Translations under genes and position numbers: made by a program
Assembly (NCBI GenBank): GCA_027490875.1
Contig: JAIXXE010000045.1
Coordinates: forward strand, 1-14,498
From: Alphaproteobacteria bacterium
Lineage (GTDB): Bacteria > Pseudomonadota > Alphaproteobacteria > UBA2136 > UBA6156
Direction: 5' to 3'
Length of the DNA: 14,498 nt
Notes under the pieces: model-generated
Database searches by the model: none
Seen by the model: the letters and a program-made list of their open reading frames with translations, nothing else
Told to the model about the DNA's origin: nothing
Part shown: positions 1-6,374 of the stretch, in pieces
Layout: each line of letters begins with the position of its first letter
Position numbering within the stretch: the first letter of the stretch is position 1

Positions 1-1
1 C

Positions 2-781
2 AGCCGTGGGGCCGACCTGCGCTATAACCTGGAAGTAACACTGGCGCAGGTGATGACAGGCACCAAGGCCAAAATTGCTTACCCTACCACCCAAACCTGC
101 AAAACTTGTGACGGCAGCGGCGCCAAAAAAGGCACCAAGCCCGTCACCTGCACCACCTGCAATGGGCAGGGGACTATTTTTATGCGCCAAGGGTTCTTCC
201 AGCTTAGCCGCACCTGCCCCGATTGCAGCGGCACCGGTCAGATTGTAAAGGAAAAATGCTCCGACTGTCACGGCGCAGGCCGCACCCGCACCACCAAACA
301 GCTTGATATTACCGTGCCCGTGGGTGTCGATGAAGGCACGCGCCTGCGCTTGGCGGGTGAGGGCGAAGCGGGCACAGGCGGTGCCCCGAATGGCGACCTG
401 TTCGTGTTCATTTCAGTCGCCAGTCACCCGCTGTTTAAGCGTGATGGGCTGAACTTGGAACTGACCGTACCAGTCGGCATGCTGGATGCAGCACTGGGCA
501 TCGAGCTGGAACTGCCCCTCCTGAACGAGGTGAAGACCACGCTTAAAATCCCTGCGGGCACCCAGCCCGGCGAGCGCGTAAAACTCCACGGTCTCGGCCT
601 TCCCGCCCTCGGTCGCCCCCGCGATTGCGGCGATGTGGTGGCCCAGATTCAGGTGGAAATCCCGACCAACCTCAGCAAAGCCCACAAAGACCAGCTGGCC
701 ACCCTAAAGGCCGAACTTAAACCTGGCCGGGCCCAGGAAGGCTTCGCCAGCCGCCTTAAAAAGTTGTGGGCCAACACGTAA
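2..781 (+). CDS. dnaJ: Chaperone DnaJ, 3' part (start lies before the window)
   Basis: Hsp40 co-chaperone that delivers unfolded clients to DnaK and stimulates its ATPase in the cytoplasm. The frame is open from base 2, so the N-terminal J domain and Gly/Phe linker lie upstream. The four zinc-finger repeats of class I DnaJ are seen: CKTCDGSG (from base 98), CTTCNGQG (149), CPDCSGTG (215) and CSDCHGAG (257). They are followed by the two C-terminal beta-sandwich client-binding domains, with the recognisable stretches LDITVPVGVDEGTRLRL and GDLFVFISVASHPLFKRDG. The segment just before the fingers, RGADLRYNLEVTLAQ, is the normal DnaJ domain start, so the ATG at 53 is internal. The gene ends with TAA and is followed by bioY after a 54-bp gap. 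dnaK would be expected upstream, but that is not visible. Confidence 0.97.
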   Translation, partial: SRGADLRYNLEVTLAQVMTGTKAKIAYPTTQTCKTCDGSGAKKGTKPVTCTTCNGQGTIFMRQGFFQLSRTCPDCSGTGQIVKEKCSDCHGAGRTRTTKQLDITVPVGVDEGTRLRLAGEGEAGTGGAPNGDLFVFISVASHPLFKRDGLNLELTVPVGMLDAALGIELELPLLNEVKTTLKIPAGTQPGERVKLHGLGLPALGRPRDCGDVVAQIQVEIPTNLSKAHKDQLATLKAELKPGRAQEGFASRLKKLWANT

Positions 782-835
782 TCGGGTAGGTTGGCTCGGC
801 TCAATCGTGGGCTAACGTTTTAGAGGGGAAAGCTG

Positions 836-1390
836 ATGATCTCATCGGCCCTGAATGACAGCTGGCTGCCAACCCGGCAGCAGCTGATAACAATGTCGCT
901 CTTTGCCACACTGGTCTTTGCCAGTGGTGCGATCGATACGGGGGGTGCCATCCCCTTCACGCTGCAAATGATCCCTGTGTTGATGGTCGGGCTGCTGCTG
1001 GCGCCGCGTCAGGCTATGTTCACGGTGGCTGCGGCGGTGCTGTTGCTGGCAGTTGCAGTCAGTGCGGGGCGGTTACCCTTCACGGTGGGCTACATGGTCG
1101 GCTGGATGCTGGCAGTTGGCGCTATGGCAACCTTGGCCGGGCCGTTGCGGCAGGGCCAGTGGCAAGGGTGGCAGGCAGTCGCCTACGCTGCAATGATTGG
1201 CGCAGCAGGCTATCTGGTCGTTTGGGCTGCTGGTTGGGCGTGGTTGGCCTACGGCTGGCCACAGTTTGGCCCCGAACGCGCCCTGCAAGCTGGGGTACTA
1301 CCGTTCTTGCTAGGTGCACCGCTCAAGCTCGCGGCGGCAGTGGCCTTTGTGTTGGTGCTCACGCCACCGCTGCGGCGCTTCGTGCGCTAG
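836..1390 (+). CDS. bioY: BioY-family biotin transporter substrate-binding (S) subunit
   Basis: Integral membrane S component that binds biotin in the inner membrane, usually with an ECF ATPase module (BioM/BioN) or alone. The protein is 184 residues, normal for the family, and hydrophobic throughout with about six membrane segments. The family hallmark near residues 37-56 is visible: IPFTLQMIPVLMVGLLLAPR, matching the 'vPfTLQ..gvlLaGlllGpr' block. So are a Gly-rich GYMVGWMLA helix and a C-terminal PFLLGAPLKLAAAVAF block. The start is ATG 836 with a good ribosome site (GAGGGG, 823-828). No bioM or bioN is adjacent. A terminator follows directly, so the gene closes its transcription unit. Assignment rests on motif recognition. 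Confidence 0.85.
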   Translation: MISSALNDSWLPTRQQLITMSLFATLVFASGAIDTGGAIPFTLQMIPVLMVGLLLAPRQAMFTVAAAVLLLAVAVSAGRLPFTVGYMVGWMLAVGAMATLAGPLRQGQWQGWQAVAYAAMIGAAGYLVVWAAGWAWLAYGWPQFGPERALQAGVLPFLLGAPLKLAAAVAFVLVLTPPLRRFVR

Positions 1391-1420
1391 TCAGGGCAAC
1401 ATTCAACGAAAAAGAATACG

Positions 1421-1448
1421 AAGGGCGGCCCACGGCCGCCCTTTTTTT
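1421..1448 (+). terminator. Rho-independent terminator after bioY
   Basis: A perfect 10-bp inverted repeat (AAGGGCGGCC / GGCCGCCCTT) with a 3-nt loop (CAC) runs into seven consecutive T residues at 1442-1448. It lies 30 bp after the bioY stop codon and would end the bioY transcript. Confidence 0.93.
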
Positions 1449-1627
1449 GTGCAGTACAATCATTACGCCACCTCCACCCGCTGGTTGCAACTGGGCTGCT
1501 GCGTTTCCGCCCTGACCCGGTGGCCGCCCCATACGTCGGAGGTGGTAACCCCTTTTGCACGGAGCTTGTGGATAACGTCAAGTAGGCGTACAGTGTTGGC
1601 ATATGAAACAAGCAGGAACCTTCCTCC

Positions 1628-2140
1628 GTGAGCAAACCCAAAAAAGCCCATCGGCACCGCCGGGGCGTACGCCCTAAGGCGCCCAACGCCAAGGTTACGC
1701 GTAAAGGCCCCGCCAATGGCACCCGCCAACGGCACTTCTACGATGTTCGGCAATATGCCTTGCTGCGCGATGGTGCAGGGCACTTGCTCATCCTGCAGTT
1801 ACCCAAGGAATACGACGAGAGTGCCGCGAATACCTGGACGCTCCCCGGCGGTAAGCTGGAACCAACCGACGACCCCGCCGCCGGCCTGATGCGCGAAATT
1901 GAAGAAGAAACTGGTCTTAAACCAAGCCTGCCGGTGCTGTGCGGCTTGGCCCGCTGGACAACGCGCGCCAGCAAAAAACTCGGTATCTTCTATCGAACCA
2001 CCATTACGGGCAACAAACCAGCCTTAACCTTAAGTGGCGAGCACCAACGCGCCGTCTGGGTCACGCTCGATGAACTCGCGGGGTTTCCCTTCCACCGCCC
2101 CGAGATGTTGGAGGTTTTAAAACAGGAGCAAAGCCAATGA
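1628..2140 (+). CDS. Nudix hydrolase (NUDIX domain protein)
   Basis: Likely a cytoplasmic Mg-dependent hydrolase of a nucleoside diphosphate linked to another moiety. Substrate is unknown. The Nudix box is near residues 75-97, with GGKLEP followed by REIEEETGL. The catalytic REUxEExGU half is perfect, but the upstream Glu of the GX5E half is Asp here. Residues 1-35 form a very basic extension (many Lys, Arg, His), unusual for a minimal Nudix protein and possibly nucleic-acid binding. The start is GTG 1628: an in-frame TGA at 1604-1606 excludes anything much earlier, and AGGAA at 1614-1618 is a fair ribosome site. The bases CCTTCCTCC between it and the start could pair with the ribosome site. 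Its TGA overlaps the trxB ATG (ATGA), so the two are translationally coupled. Confidence 0.9.
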   Translation: MSKPKKAHRHRRGVRPKAPNAKVTRKGPANGTRQRHFYDVRQYALLRDGAGHLLILQLPKEYDESAANTWTLPGGKLEPTDDPAAGLMREIEEETGLKPSLPVLCGLARWTTRASKKLGIFYRTTITGNKPALTLSGEHQRAVWVTLDELAGFPFHRPEMLEVLKQEQSQ

Positions 2141-3105
2141 CCACCCCCACCCCCACCCGATACCCGCTCATCATTCTAGGCTCTGGCGCTGCTGGCTGTA
2201 CGGCGGCTATCTATGCGGCACGGGCGGGCTTAAGCCCCGTCATGATTCGCGGCAACCAGCCCGGTGGGCAACTTACCATTACCACCGATGTAGAAAACTA
2301 CCCCGGCTTTGCCTCTGTCATTCAGGGCCCGTGGCTGATGGAGCAGATGGAAGCCCAGGCCAAGCATTGCGGCACGATACTGGTGGCCGACCACATCGTG
2401 GCCGCCGACCTTACCCTGCGCACGCTGACGGGTATGGGTGGGCAGCAGTACCACTTTCAAAGCCTGATTATTGCCACCGGCGCCAGCGCCAAATGGTTGG
2501 GGCTGGAAAGCGAAAAAATCTACAATGGCCGCGGCGTCAGCGCTTGCGCCACCTGCGACGGCGCCTTTTACCGTAACCGCGATGTCGCGGTGGTCGGCGG
2601 CGGGAACACCGCGCTGGAAGAAACCCTGTACCTTGCCAACATTGCCAAATCGGTGACGCTGATTCATCGTCGCGATGCCTTTCGGGGTGAAAAGGTGCTG
2701 CAAGAAAGGGTGCTCAGTCATCCCAAAGTGAAGGTGATTTACAACCATACCATTGCGGAAATTCTGGGCGACCCCGACCCCATTCGCGGCGGCGTAACCG
2801 GTTTACGGCTGCAATCCACCACCGACGCCAGCATCCAAGAGCTCCCCATCCATGGGCTGTTCATCGCCATCGGCCACCAACCCAATACCGGCTTGTTTGC
2901 GGGCCAGCTGGATACCGACACCACGGGCTACATTACCTGCCCTAAAGGCACTGTGCAGGTGACAAAGGGCGGGCAAGCACTGCCGGGTATCTTTGCAGCC
3001 GGCGACGTGGCCGACCCGCTCTATCGCCAGGCCGTGACGGCCGCTGGCCTCGGCTGCATGGCGGCGCTGGATGCCAACCGGTGGCTGGAGGGGCAACATG
3101 TATGA
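2137..3105 (+). CDS. trxB: Thioredoxin reductase (NADPH)
   Basis: Flavoenzyme that passes electrons from NADPH through FAD and a redox-active Cys pair to thioredoxin in the cytoplasm. The protein is 322 residues, the usual length. Seen in order: the FAD Rossmann motif GSGAAGCTAAIYAARAG near residues 15-31, PGGQL and ENYPGF, the redox centre CATC (Cys137, Cys140), the NADPH-binding VGGGNTALEE, the HRRDAFR phosphate-binding patch that favours NADPH, and the FAD-binding FAAGDV near the C-terminus ahead of RQAVTAAGLGC. ATG 2137 overlaps the Nudix stop codon. The 3' end in turn overlaps the next gene by ATGA at 3102-3105. The gene is GC-rich: 65% in one 60-base line counted by hand. Confidence 0.97.
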   Translation: MTTPTPTRYPLIILGSGAAGCTAAIYAARAGLSPVMIRGNQPGGQLTITTDVENYPGFASVIQGPWLMEQMEAQAKHCGTILVADHIVAADLTLRTLTGMGGQQYHFQSLIIATGASAKWLGLESEKIYNGRGVSACATCDGAFYRNRDVAVVGGGNTALEETLYLANIAKSVTLIHRRDAFRGEKVLQERVLSHPKVKVIYNHTIAEILGDPDPIRGGVTGLRLQSTTDASIQELPIHGLFIAIGHQPNTGLFAGQLDTDTTGYITCPKGTVQVTKGGQALPGIFAAGDVADPLYRQAVTAAGLGCMAALDANRWLEGQHV

Positions 3106-3596
3106 GATTATCTGAAGTAACAAAGATAATTCACCTTAATAATGGAATGTCTTTGCATGTAATTTGTACCTTTCCACCGCCCACTTCAGAACTTAGAGTT
3201 TTGTGGGCTTTTGGGAATAAAAAACATGGAATTAAAGCGTATTTGGATGGTGAGCAAAATCTTGGTCTAATATATTTCGACGGTGACTATATGGCTGAAG
3301 TAAAACATAGTGACTCATATAGGAATATTACACTCTCATTAATCGATGACTCACCTCAACATATTGGGTGCCAAATTATAAAAGACAAAAACTTCTATCT
3401 ACAATTATTTTTTAATGGAGAATTGTCTGCATCAGTAAGACTAGATCAATACTCTGGAGATTTTGAAGAAAAGTTGCAGCTAGGGTCAGACTTTGATGGC
3501 AGTCATCACATAGGTAGAATGTATTTAAGAAGAACGACTTTTTGGCCTTCTTCGATTGATCAAAAGTTAATTAAAGATTTTTATAATGGCCAGTAA
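3102..3596 (+). CDS. Unknown AT-rich gene, possible LamG/concanavalin-A-like fold protein
   Basis: Protein of 164 residues with no signal peptide and no obvious membrane segment. ATG 3102 is preferred over the upstream GTG 3081 because GGAGGGG (3087-3093) sits 8 bases before it, and because ATGA overlaps the trxB stop as in a coupled pair. The C-terminal half has a strand pattern resembling LamG-type domains: FYLQLFFNGEL, a HIGRMYLRR turn, then FWPSSIDQKLIKDFYNG, like the common 'nraLs..eI..ly.G' ending. This fold suggestion is inference from pattern only. Base use differs sharply from trxB: hand-counted 60-base lines give 35% and 25% GC. The gene runs into the next one with an 11-base overlap. 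Confidence 0.7.
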   Translation: MRLSEVTKIIHLNNGMSLHVICTFPPPTSELRVLWAFGNKKHGIKAYLDGEQNLGLIYFDGDYMAEVKHSDSYRNITLSLIDDSPQHIGCQIIKDKNFYLQLFFNGELSASVRLDQYSGDFEEKLQLGSDFDGSHHIGRMYLRRTTFWPSSIDQKLIKDFYNGQ

Positions 3597-3828
3597 AAAA
3601 TCAAAATCTTTTGAATTTCCTCTTAATGCACAACCTTTATGGGATTCACAAGTCAATTTATTGATTGAGAATAATAGAGAATATGCAGAAAGGATAAAAT
3701 CTTTGGAAGTTAATAATAAATTTTTATGGAAAGTATTGATTTTAGTAATTTTCGTAGGAGGCGCATTGATTGTGGCTCTAGTAAAGAGAGATCCCTTACT
3801 TTTTACTACATTTTTAAATAATTTATAA
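3586..3828 (+). CDS. Small single-pass membrane protein, AT-rich, unknown
   Basis: Protein of 80 residues that I do not recognise. Residues 1-45 are hydrophilic with Lys/Ser at the N-terminus and an ENNREYAERIKSLEVNN stretch with coiled-coil character. A membrane helix follows (VLILVIFVGGALIVALV, about residues 50-66), then a short Arg/Asp and hydrophobic tail. The start overlaps the preceding gene by 11 bases, so the two are probably co-translated. It shares the low-GC composition of its partner and ends 5 bases before the stop codon of the convergent trhO. I see no terminator between them. A membrane anchor for the upstream LamG-like protein is conceivable but unproven. Confidence 0.65.
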   Translation: MASKKSKSFEFPLNAQPLWDSQVNLLIENNREYAERIKSLEVNNKFLWKVLILVIFVGGALIVALVKRDPLLFTTFLNNL

Positions 3829-3833
3829 AATAG

Positions 3834-4643
3834 CTAAAGCTTACTGCGGCACTGCGGGCAGGGGGTAATGTCGTTGCGGCGCCAGTCAGCCGCGTTCACC
3901 GCACTGTTGCACTGGGGGCAGATGGCATACTGCGTGGCGGGCTGCAGCTGGTGGTCGACCGCCACGCGGTCGTCAAACACGTAGCAATCGCCCCGCCACA
4001 GGCTCTGGCTGGCAGGAACCGCCTCCAGATACTTTAAAATTCCGCCTTCCAGATGGTACACGTCGGTGTAGCCCTGCGCACGTAGGTACGCCGTGGATTT
4101 CTCGCAGCGAATCCCGCCCGTGCAGTACATGGCAATCGGGGTGCTGCGGTCGGCAGGCAGGTTTTCCGCTAACCAACCGGGGAGTTCTTTGAAGGTTCGC
4201 GTCTGTGGGTTTAAAGCGTGGTCAAAACGGCCGATTTTAACCTCGTAATCATTGCGGGTGTCGATGGTGATGGTGCGCGGGTTAGCAATCAGCGCGTTCC
4301 AGTCGGCGGGTGCCACATAGGCCCCTGCCAGGTCGGGCGTGGTGGGGTGGCCGAGCGGAATCACCTCGCGTTTCACTTTTACTTTGGCGCGCTGAAACGG
4401 CGTGGTCGGGGCGATACTCAGCTTCCACGTCAGGTCGTGTAGGGCAGGGTGGCTCCGCAGAGTAGCCAGCACAGCCTCAAGCCCTGCTTGAGGGCCAGCC
4501 ACTGTGCCGTTAATGCCTTCGGGCGTCACCAGAATGGTGCCAGTCACCCCATGTGTTACCATCGCGGCCTTACATGCGCGTTGCAGGCCAGCCAGTTCGG
4601 CCAACGGCACCAGTTTGTAAAAGGTGGCAACATGCACGGTCAT
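3834..4643 (-). CDS. trhO: tRNA uridine(34) hydroxylase, rhodanese type (TrhO/YceA)
   Basis: Oxygen-dependent enzyme that hydroxylates the wobble uridine of certain tRNAs (ho5U34), feeding mo5U/cmo5U modification. The protein is 269 residues. The N-terminal YceA domain contains GTILVTPEGINGTVAG. The rhodanese domain contains TIDTRNDYEVKIGRF and the active-site loop CTGGIRCEKS, with Cys174 at the catalytic position and Cys180 nearby. Two CPxC pairs (CPQCNSAV and CPQCRSKL) at the C-terminus look like a small metal site. On its own strand, the 5' side now borders an integrated element whose outer repeat begins 78 bp upstream. Before integration the tRNA-Gly gene would have sat there. A weak -35/-10 pair (TTGTTC, 18-bp gap, TATGTT) lies in that remaining spacer. 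Confidence 0.95.
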   Translation of the reverse strand: MTVHVATFYKLVPLAELAGLQRACKAAMVTHGVTGTILVTPEGINGTVAGPQAGLEAVLATLRSHPALHDLTWKLSIAPTTPFQRAKVKVKREVIPLGHPTTPDLAGAYVAPADWNALIANPRTITIDTRNDYEVKIGRFDHALNPQTRTFKELPGWLAENLPADRSTPIAMYCTGGIRCEKSTAYLRAQGYTDVYHLEGGILKYLEAVPASQSLWRGDCYVFDDRVAVDHQLQPATQYAICPQCNSAVNAADWRRNDITPCPQCRSKL

Positions 4644-4720
4644 GGTGGGGTTTTACAACAAAATCTTTGGGCTGAACATAGGGAATTCGGAACAAATGGA
4701 ACAACGGCCGCAGGCAATAC

Positions 4721-4738
4721 TGGAGCGGGATACGGGAA
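4721..4738. repeat. Attachment-site direct repeat, tRNA-distal copy
   Basis: TGGAGCGGGATACGGGAA matches 6472-6489 exactly. Read on the - strand it is TTCCCGTATCCCGCTCCA, the 3' end of the tRNA-Gly gene including CCA. No other tRNA sequence is attached here. Identity stops at 4739 (A, against T at 6490). Confidence 0.9.
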
Positions 4739-4798
4739 AAGCCGTTTTCGCCCACTTTTTATATGATACAATAGTTTAAATAACAACCATTTAATGAC

Positions 4799-4834
4799 TT
4801 TGTGACACAATTTGTAAACCCGTTTGTGACGCAA
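4799..4834. repeat. Array of three 12-bp-spaced repeats, left arm (putative integrase arm sites)
   Basis: Units begin at 4799 (TTTGTGACACAA), 4811 (TTTGTAAACCCG, degenerate) and 4823 (TTTGTGACGCAA), each 12 bp apart. The array starts 60 bp inside the core repeat. The same motif in the same orientation and spacing recurs at the other end of the element. Confidence 0.7.
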
Positions 4835-4931
4835 AACAAGTCCATTTTTTAGCTTTTTTGATGGCCTTTTATTGTCAAGTAAAAATGAGCCTCAATAACG
4901 CTATGAAAAAATAGTGTTTTATAGATAAACG

Positions 4932-4951
4932 ACTTGACGAAACTTGACGAA
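4932..4951. repeat. Perfect 10-bp tandem repeat, two copies
   Basis: ACTTGACGAA occurs twice head to tail at 4932-4941 and 4942-4951, about 80 bp before the -35 box of the element's promoter. It could be a regulator binding site. Two copies of ten bases is suggestive only. Confidence 0.5.
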
Positions 4952-5031
4952 ATTATTTTTAAGCTGGCATTAATTAGGGAGAGCTCATACGCGATAAGTC
5001 TTATATCTACCAGACTCTTAAGTTAACTTTA

Positions 5032-5060
5032 TTGACAAATGACACGATTACCCCTATAAA
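5032..5060 (+). promoter_or_regulatory. Sigma-70-type promoter driving the element's cargo genes
   Basis: A consensus -35 box TTGACA (5032-5037) is followed by a 17-bp spacer and a near-consensus -10 box TATAAA (5055-5060). The expected start is near 5067, pointing towards the serum-amyloid-A-like gene at 5156. It is the best housekeeping-type promoter I found by eye in this window. Confidence 0.8.
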
Positions 5061-5068
5061 TTGCTAAA

Positions 5069-5092
5069 GTCGTCAGCAGTGGCGATTTTTTT
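5069..5092 (+). terminator. First leader hairpin with T tract (terminator-like)
   Basis: GTCGTC (5069-5074) can pair with GGCGAT (5081-5086) using two G-T wobbles, around a 6-nt loop, and is followed by seven T residues (5086-5092). It lies almost at the predicted transcription start, so it may instead be the end of transcription coming from upstream, or part of a leader control element. Confidence 0.45.
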
Positions 5093-5110
5093 ATGCCCTC
5101 AATCTAATCC

Positions 5111-5132
5111 ACCCGCCGTTGGCGGGTTTTTT
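5111..5132 (+). terminator. Second leader hairpin with T tract, between promoter and gene
   Basis: ACCCGCC (5111-5117) and GGCGGGT (5121-5127) form a perfect 7-bp stem with a GTT loop and run into six T residues. It has the full form of an intrinsic terminator, yet lies downstream of the promoter and 24 bp before the start codon at 5156. Attenuation or antitermination of the cargo genes is a possible reading. Confidence 0.75.
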
Positions 5133-5155
5133 CATATCTAAAAAGGATAAATACA

Positions 5156-5806
5156 ATGCCACAATTCAAATGGATTACCGCAGGCTCGGATTCATGCTTT
5201 GCCTGCACCCGCTGGAGTAATAAGGTTTTTAGTAAGCTCTACGATGTTCCAGAGCTACCTGTTCATCCAAATTGCCGCTGTCGCCTTAAGGTCATTCTAT
5301 CGCCGCAAGAGAAAGAGTTGGTAAAGATTGGTGACGAGTTAAATCGGCTGAAAGCACAATCAAGCCAAGATGTGTATGACTTATCAGCTTTAACCCTTAT
5401 TCCCTTCTTGTTTGAACGCCTACTAGAAGCGGCAAGGGTTCTGTTAGGCGAAGTGGAGCAAAGCGTGCAAACGCTCGGCATCTTCTGGGATAACTATCAG
5501 GAAATGCGGTAAGCCAATGTTATTGGTGCCGATGAATACTTTCACTCTAAGGCCAATGCCGAAGCAGCCCAGTTAGGAGACACAGCCGAAGCTACGGCTA
5601 AGTTTATCAGTGATGCAAGAGAGTTCATTGATTATTATAAAAATCTGCACTTGAAAAAACTCTCGCTTGAGGCAACCATTGAAGACGAAGCTAAAGACCA
5701 ACGAGCCAATATTTTTGGACGCAAACAAGGGCGTAATAACCCTAATGCAGATGCCCGTGACTTGGTTGAACCCTTAAGACCAGAAGGACTTGATGAACGC
5801 TATTAG
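5156..5806 (+). pseudogene. Phage-head-like HPNCRC segment fused to a serum amyloid A-like domain, interrupted by an in-frame TAA
   Basis: Read through, this is a 216-codon frame with one internal TAA at codon 119 (5510-5512). Residues 10-45 contain CxxC (Cys14, Cys17) and PVHPNCRCRLK (His37, Cys40, Cys42), typical of the C-terminal tail of Mu gpF/SPP1 gp7-type minor head proteins. From about residue 95 the sequence follows vertebrate serum amyloid A. LLGE, WDNYQEMR-stop-ANVIGADEYFH, then FISDARE and RANIFGR, end in LRPEGLDERY, against human MREANYIGSDKYFH, ISDARE, AANEWGR and FRPAGLPEKY. The TAA stands exactly at the conserved Glu after MR, so one G-to-T change of GAA explains it. As it stands, only the first 118 residues would be made. 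Ribosome site AAAAGGA (5141-5147) precedes ATG 5156. Activity of the bacterial domain is not known to me. Confidence 0.85.
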
Positions 5807-6140
5807 GATTTCAAAGATTGTAAAATTCGCTGCCTCTGCTTGCGGGAGCTTGGTGTTGTTGGCTTATATAAGCCTCATTACTTCGCTCCCTGCAATGTCT
5901 TGGGTAATGGATGGGGGGCTAATTCTTGGCTTGTGGTTAGGGCTTGCAGCCGTTGTCGTTTTGGGCGGCTGGTGGGTGATGTGGCGCGATGCGCCAAAAT
6001 TAGGTTGGGTTTGGTTAGGTGCCTTCGTGGTGCTTCACCTGATGCTTTATTACCATCCTGCTGTTTGGCACCCGTGGGCACAGGATAGGTGCCTTGATGC
6101 AGGCGGGCACTGGTATAACGTTGAATGCCTTACATCTTAA
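5793..6140 (+). CDS. Three-helix membrane protein, possible partner of the SAA-like gene
   Basis: Protein of 115 residues starting at ATG 5793, 14 bases inside the end of the serum-amyloid-A-like frame, with AGAAGGA (5782-5788) just before it. The overlap suggests translational coupling. Three hydrophobic segments are seen: about residues 12-31, 40-62 and 69-87, the middle one rich in Gly, Leu and Val. The tail RCLDAGGHWYNVEC has the C-x-D-x-G-G-x-W...C pattern found in many small bacterial envelope proteins, and its two Cys may form a disulphide. If the upstream product is an effector, this could be its immunity or anchoring protein; that is inference from gene order. It is followed by no visible terminator. 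Confidence 0.65.
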   Translation: MNAIRISKIVKFAASACGSLVLLAYISLITSLPAMSWVMDGGLILGLWLGLAAVVVLGGWWVMWRDAPKLGWVWLGAFVVLHLMLYYHPAVWHPWAQDRCLDAGGHWYNVECLTS

Positions 6141-6205
6141 GATATACAAACCAAGAGCCCTCCCTCCTGTAACGGGTAACAAGAGCCTCCCACACCTCTG
6201 GCAAC

Positions 6206-6355
6206 CTATGTACGCCACTTTTGTTTTGCAGTATCGGGTTTGTGGCCCGTGTATTGAGGGCAAGTAAACAATTCTTGTAATTCTTTGTCGGTAAAATGCC
6301 TCACCGCATTTACCTTACCCTTATTTTTAAGCCTTGCTCTCTTGGGTAGCTCCAT
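6206..6355 (-). pseudogene. Tyrosine integrase fragment (internal piece)
   Basis: A 49-codon piece from ATG 6355 to TAG 6206. LPKRAR, then RHFTDKELQELFTCPQYTG, resembles the start of the catalytic domain of phage tyrosine integrases ('pFtdeELq.lf..p.ytG'), which lies in the middle of a full protein. The frame stays open upstream to about 6427 without adding clear integrase N-terminal sequence, because that stretch is the 12-bp repeat array. The catalytic Arg, His-x-x-Arg and Tyr regions are absent. After the TAG, another frame encodes a short WEALVTRYRREG-like stretch that I cannot assign. Position next to the tRNA att repeat and orientation away from the tRNA fit an integrase. The call depends on one conserved stretch. 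Confidence 0.5.
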
Positions 6356-6374
6356 CGGCGGTAAATAGTCGTAT

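Noticed and set aside
1463..1783. 106-codon - strand frame ending just before the bioY terminator
   Set aside because: Its last part looks fairly protein-like and a GGAGGAAGG lies nearby, but no start codon in the right frame follows that site and most of the frame overlaps the Nudix gene.
5510..5512. Internal TAA read as a sense codon (alternative code or programmed recoding)
   Set aside because: TAA ends dnaJ, cheZ, cheB, ihfB and others here, so it is a normal stop. No recoding signal was recognised; a point mutation or read error is simpler.
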